Positions 63,052-64,000 of a DNA stretch of 64,000 nt are shown one piece after another. Where the stretch lies: NCBI GenBank assembly GCA_034002405.1, contig JAVFAS010000006.1, positions 42,580 to 106,579 on the forward strand, read 5' to 3'. The position numbers and the translations under genes were made by a program. The notes below the pieces were generated by a model. That model was not told where the DNA came from. It saw only the letters and a program-made list of their open reading frames with translations, and did no database searches. The DNA is from SZUA-365 sp034002405 (GTDB lineage Bacteria; Bacteroidota; Ignavibacteria; SZUA-365). Position 1 is the stretch's first letter, and each line of letters begins with the position of its first letter.

Positions 63052-64000
63052 TCACCACACCACGCTCACCATCCGCGACACCTGCGCGCCATCGCCCGCG
63101 ACCGCGCGCAAGAGGTACACGCCGGCGGGTAGGCTCGCCGAGGCGAGATCGAGCGAGACGGAGCGGCCGGCCTCCACCTCGCGCGATATCCGTGCACGAC
63201 CGAGCAGGTCGTGCAGCGTCACGCGACAGCGTTCGCCCGGCCTCCCGCCAATGCGCACGTGCAGGTCCGTTCCGCCCGGGACCGGCTGCGGCCACGCCTC
63301 GAGCGTGAAGGATTCCGATGCGGGGGTCTGATTCACTCCCGTGCTTTTCCGTATGACGTACGTCACCGCGACATGACGGCCGGTCGGCGTGGCGGTGAAG
63401 CGGAGTTCCGCCTCGTGCACGCCTTCGCCGAGCTGCGTGCTGGTCGGACGCACGCGGATGTGCGCGGACTGGCTGCCGCTCGCCGGCTGCGCGTCCAGCC
63501 ACCATGCGGACGGCTGACCGGTCCATGGCATGGCGAGTCCCCCGCCCGTCCGGAGTCGGACGACCTGCTCGGCGGGAAGCGCGCCGCCCCGCTCGGCTTC
63601 GAAGGACAGGTGCAGCGGCGTGAGCTCGATGCCCGCCGGACTGCCCGGGATCACCTGGATCGTCCACGCGCAGCCGATCGCCGTTCCCTGCTCGGCGCTC
63701 CGCCACTGCCAGCGGATCTGCTTCGGATCGGCATCCGCCAGCGCCTGCGTCGGCGTGACCAGCCACCAGCGCGTGCACGATGCGTTCGGCGGGATCGTGC
63801 CGTCGGCGACCGGTCCGCCCGGCTCGCCCGCGGGCGCGGTGAAGCGCTGGATACTGTCCGAGCCCGCGAGCATGAACGCCGGCGGCAGGATGATCGCCGC
63901 CTCGCAGCCGGTCAGCGCCACCGTCCCGGTGTTCGTCACGGTGTAGGACACATGCAGCGGATCGGGAATGAACTGTTCGGAATGCGCATCGGCGTACAGC
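63052..64000 (-). CDS. C-terminal part of a large secreted protein with T9SS sorting domain (partial)
   Basis: At least 316 residues; the frame is open to the right edge. The first visible part (SYTVTNTGTVALTGCEAAI) is a repeat-type beta-sandwich domain with Trp-rich segments (TRWWLVTPTQALADADPKQI). Then an Ig-like domain follows (LTPLHLSFEAERGGALPAEQ), and the C-terminal sorting domain (FTLEAWPQPVPGGTDLHVRI, LPAGVYLLRAVAG) typical of T9SS cargo. The N-terminus is outside the window, so the function is unknown. Confidence 0.85.
   Translation of the reverse strand, partial: LYADAHSEQFIPDPLHVSYTVTNTGTVALTGCEAAIILPPAFMLAGSDSIQRFTAPAGEPGGPVADGTIPPNASCTRWWLVTPTQALADADPKQIRWQWRSAEQGTAIGCAWTIQVIPGSPAGIELTPLHLSFEAERGGALPAEQVVRLRTGGGLAMPWTGQPSAWWLDAQPASGSQSAHIRVRPTSTQLGEGVHEAELRFTATPTGRHVAVTYVIRKSTGVNQTPASESFTLEAWPQPVPGGTDLHVRIGGRPGERCRVTLHDLLGRARISREVEAGRSVSLDLASASLPAGVYLLRAVAGDGAQVSRMVSVVW

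Overview
This is one scaffold stretch from a G+C-rich (about 60% by eye) bacterium of the Bacteroidota/Chlorobiota (FCB) assemblage. The evidence is a PorX-type response regulator of the type IX secretion system (T9SS), three secreted proteins with T9SS-like C-terminal sorting domains, CarboxypepD-plug TonB-dependent receptors, a GWxTD protein, a choice-of-anchor-L adhesin, DUF6588 barrels, and -33/-7 promoter-like motifs (TTTG ... TAnnTTTG). Many genes have clear GGAGG-type ribosome binding sites, unlike typical Flavobacteria/Bacteroides. No species can be named. A run of exactly 100 N (8384-8483) marks a scaffold join, so the sequence is a draft or metagenome assembly. I see no tRNA, rRNA, CRISPR, phage, integrase or insertion sequence.

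Layout. 0-6.5 kb: a TonB receptor start with its partner lipoprotein, folE, a MazG-like hydrolase, asd, and a 1063-residue peptidase/beta-propeller/outer-membrane-barrel fusion. 6.6-12.2 kb: an amidohydrolase lipoprotein that runs into the gap, two related secreted proteins, and an Omp85-like barrel. 12.2-27.9 kb: a long minus-strand block with a DEDDh exonuclease/GIY-YIG fusion, ftsE, pdxA, a GWxTD protein, gyrB, mnmE, dciA, recF, dnaN, RNase G, a barrel protein, a TlpA-like thioredoxin and a HAD phosphatase. 28-33.7 kb: an EVE-domain protein, the giant T9SS adhesin and a small secreted protein. 33.7-41.2 kb: minus-strand Nudix, nadC, gamma carbonic anhydrase, DUF3108, S41 protease, SUMF1-domain lipoprotein, glycosyltransferase and DUF2279 genes.

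41.3-45.3 kb: rlmN, adk and two DUF6588 barrels, followed by a 0.5 kb non-coding repeat block built from 7-bp units and an inverted-repeat element. 45.8-53.6 kb: a CNNM-type membrane protein, porX, tsaE, tsaB, accD, panC, panD, a GlmU-like nucleotidyltransferase and a YciO/YrdC protein. 53.6-64 kb: a small membrane protein, a sugar-1-phosphate transferase, a TonB receptor, a THUMP-like methyltransferase, a GH20 hexosaminidase with a sorting domain, an M20 peptidase and the C-terminal part of another T9SS cargo.

Themes. Much of the window serves the cell envelope: T9SS control and cargo, TonB uptake, several beta-barrels and glycan assembly. The rest is core replication/repair (gyrB, recF, dnaN, dciA), tRNA and rRNA modification (mnmE, rlmN, tsaB, tsaE) and cofactor synthesis (folE, pdxA, nadC, panCD). 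No complete new defence or mobile system is visible. The most unusual signals are the heptamer-spaced repeat block at 45.4-45.8 kb, the habit of short tandem duplications sitting across gene 3' ends, and the protease-propeller-barrel fusion.
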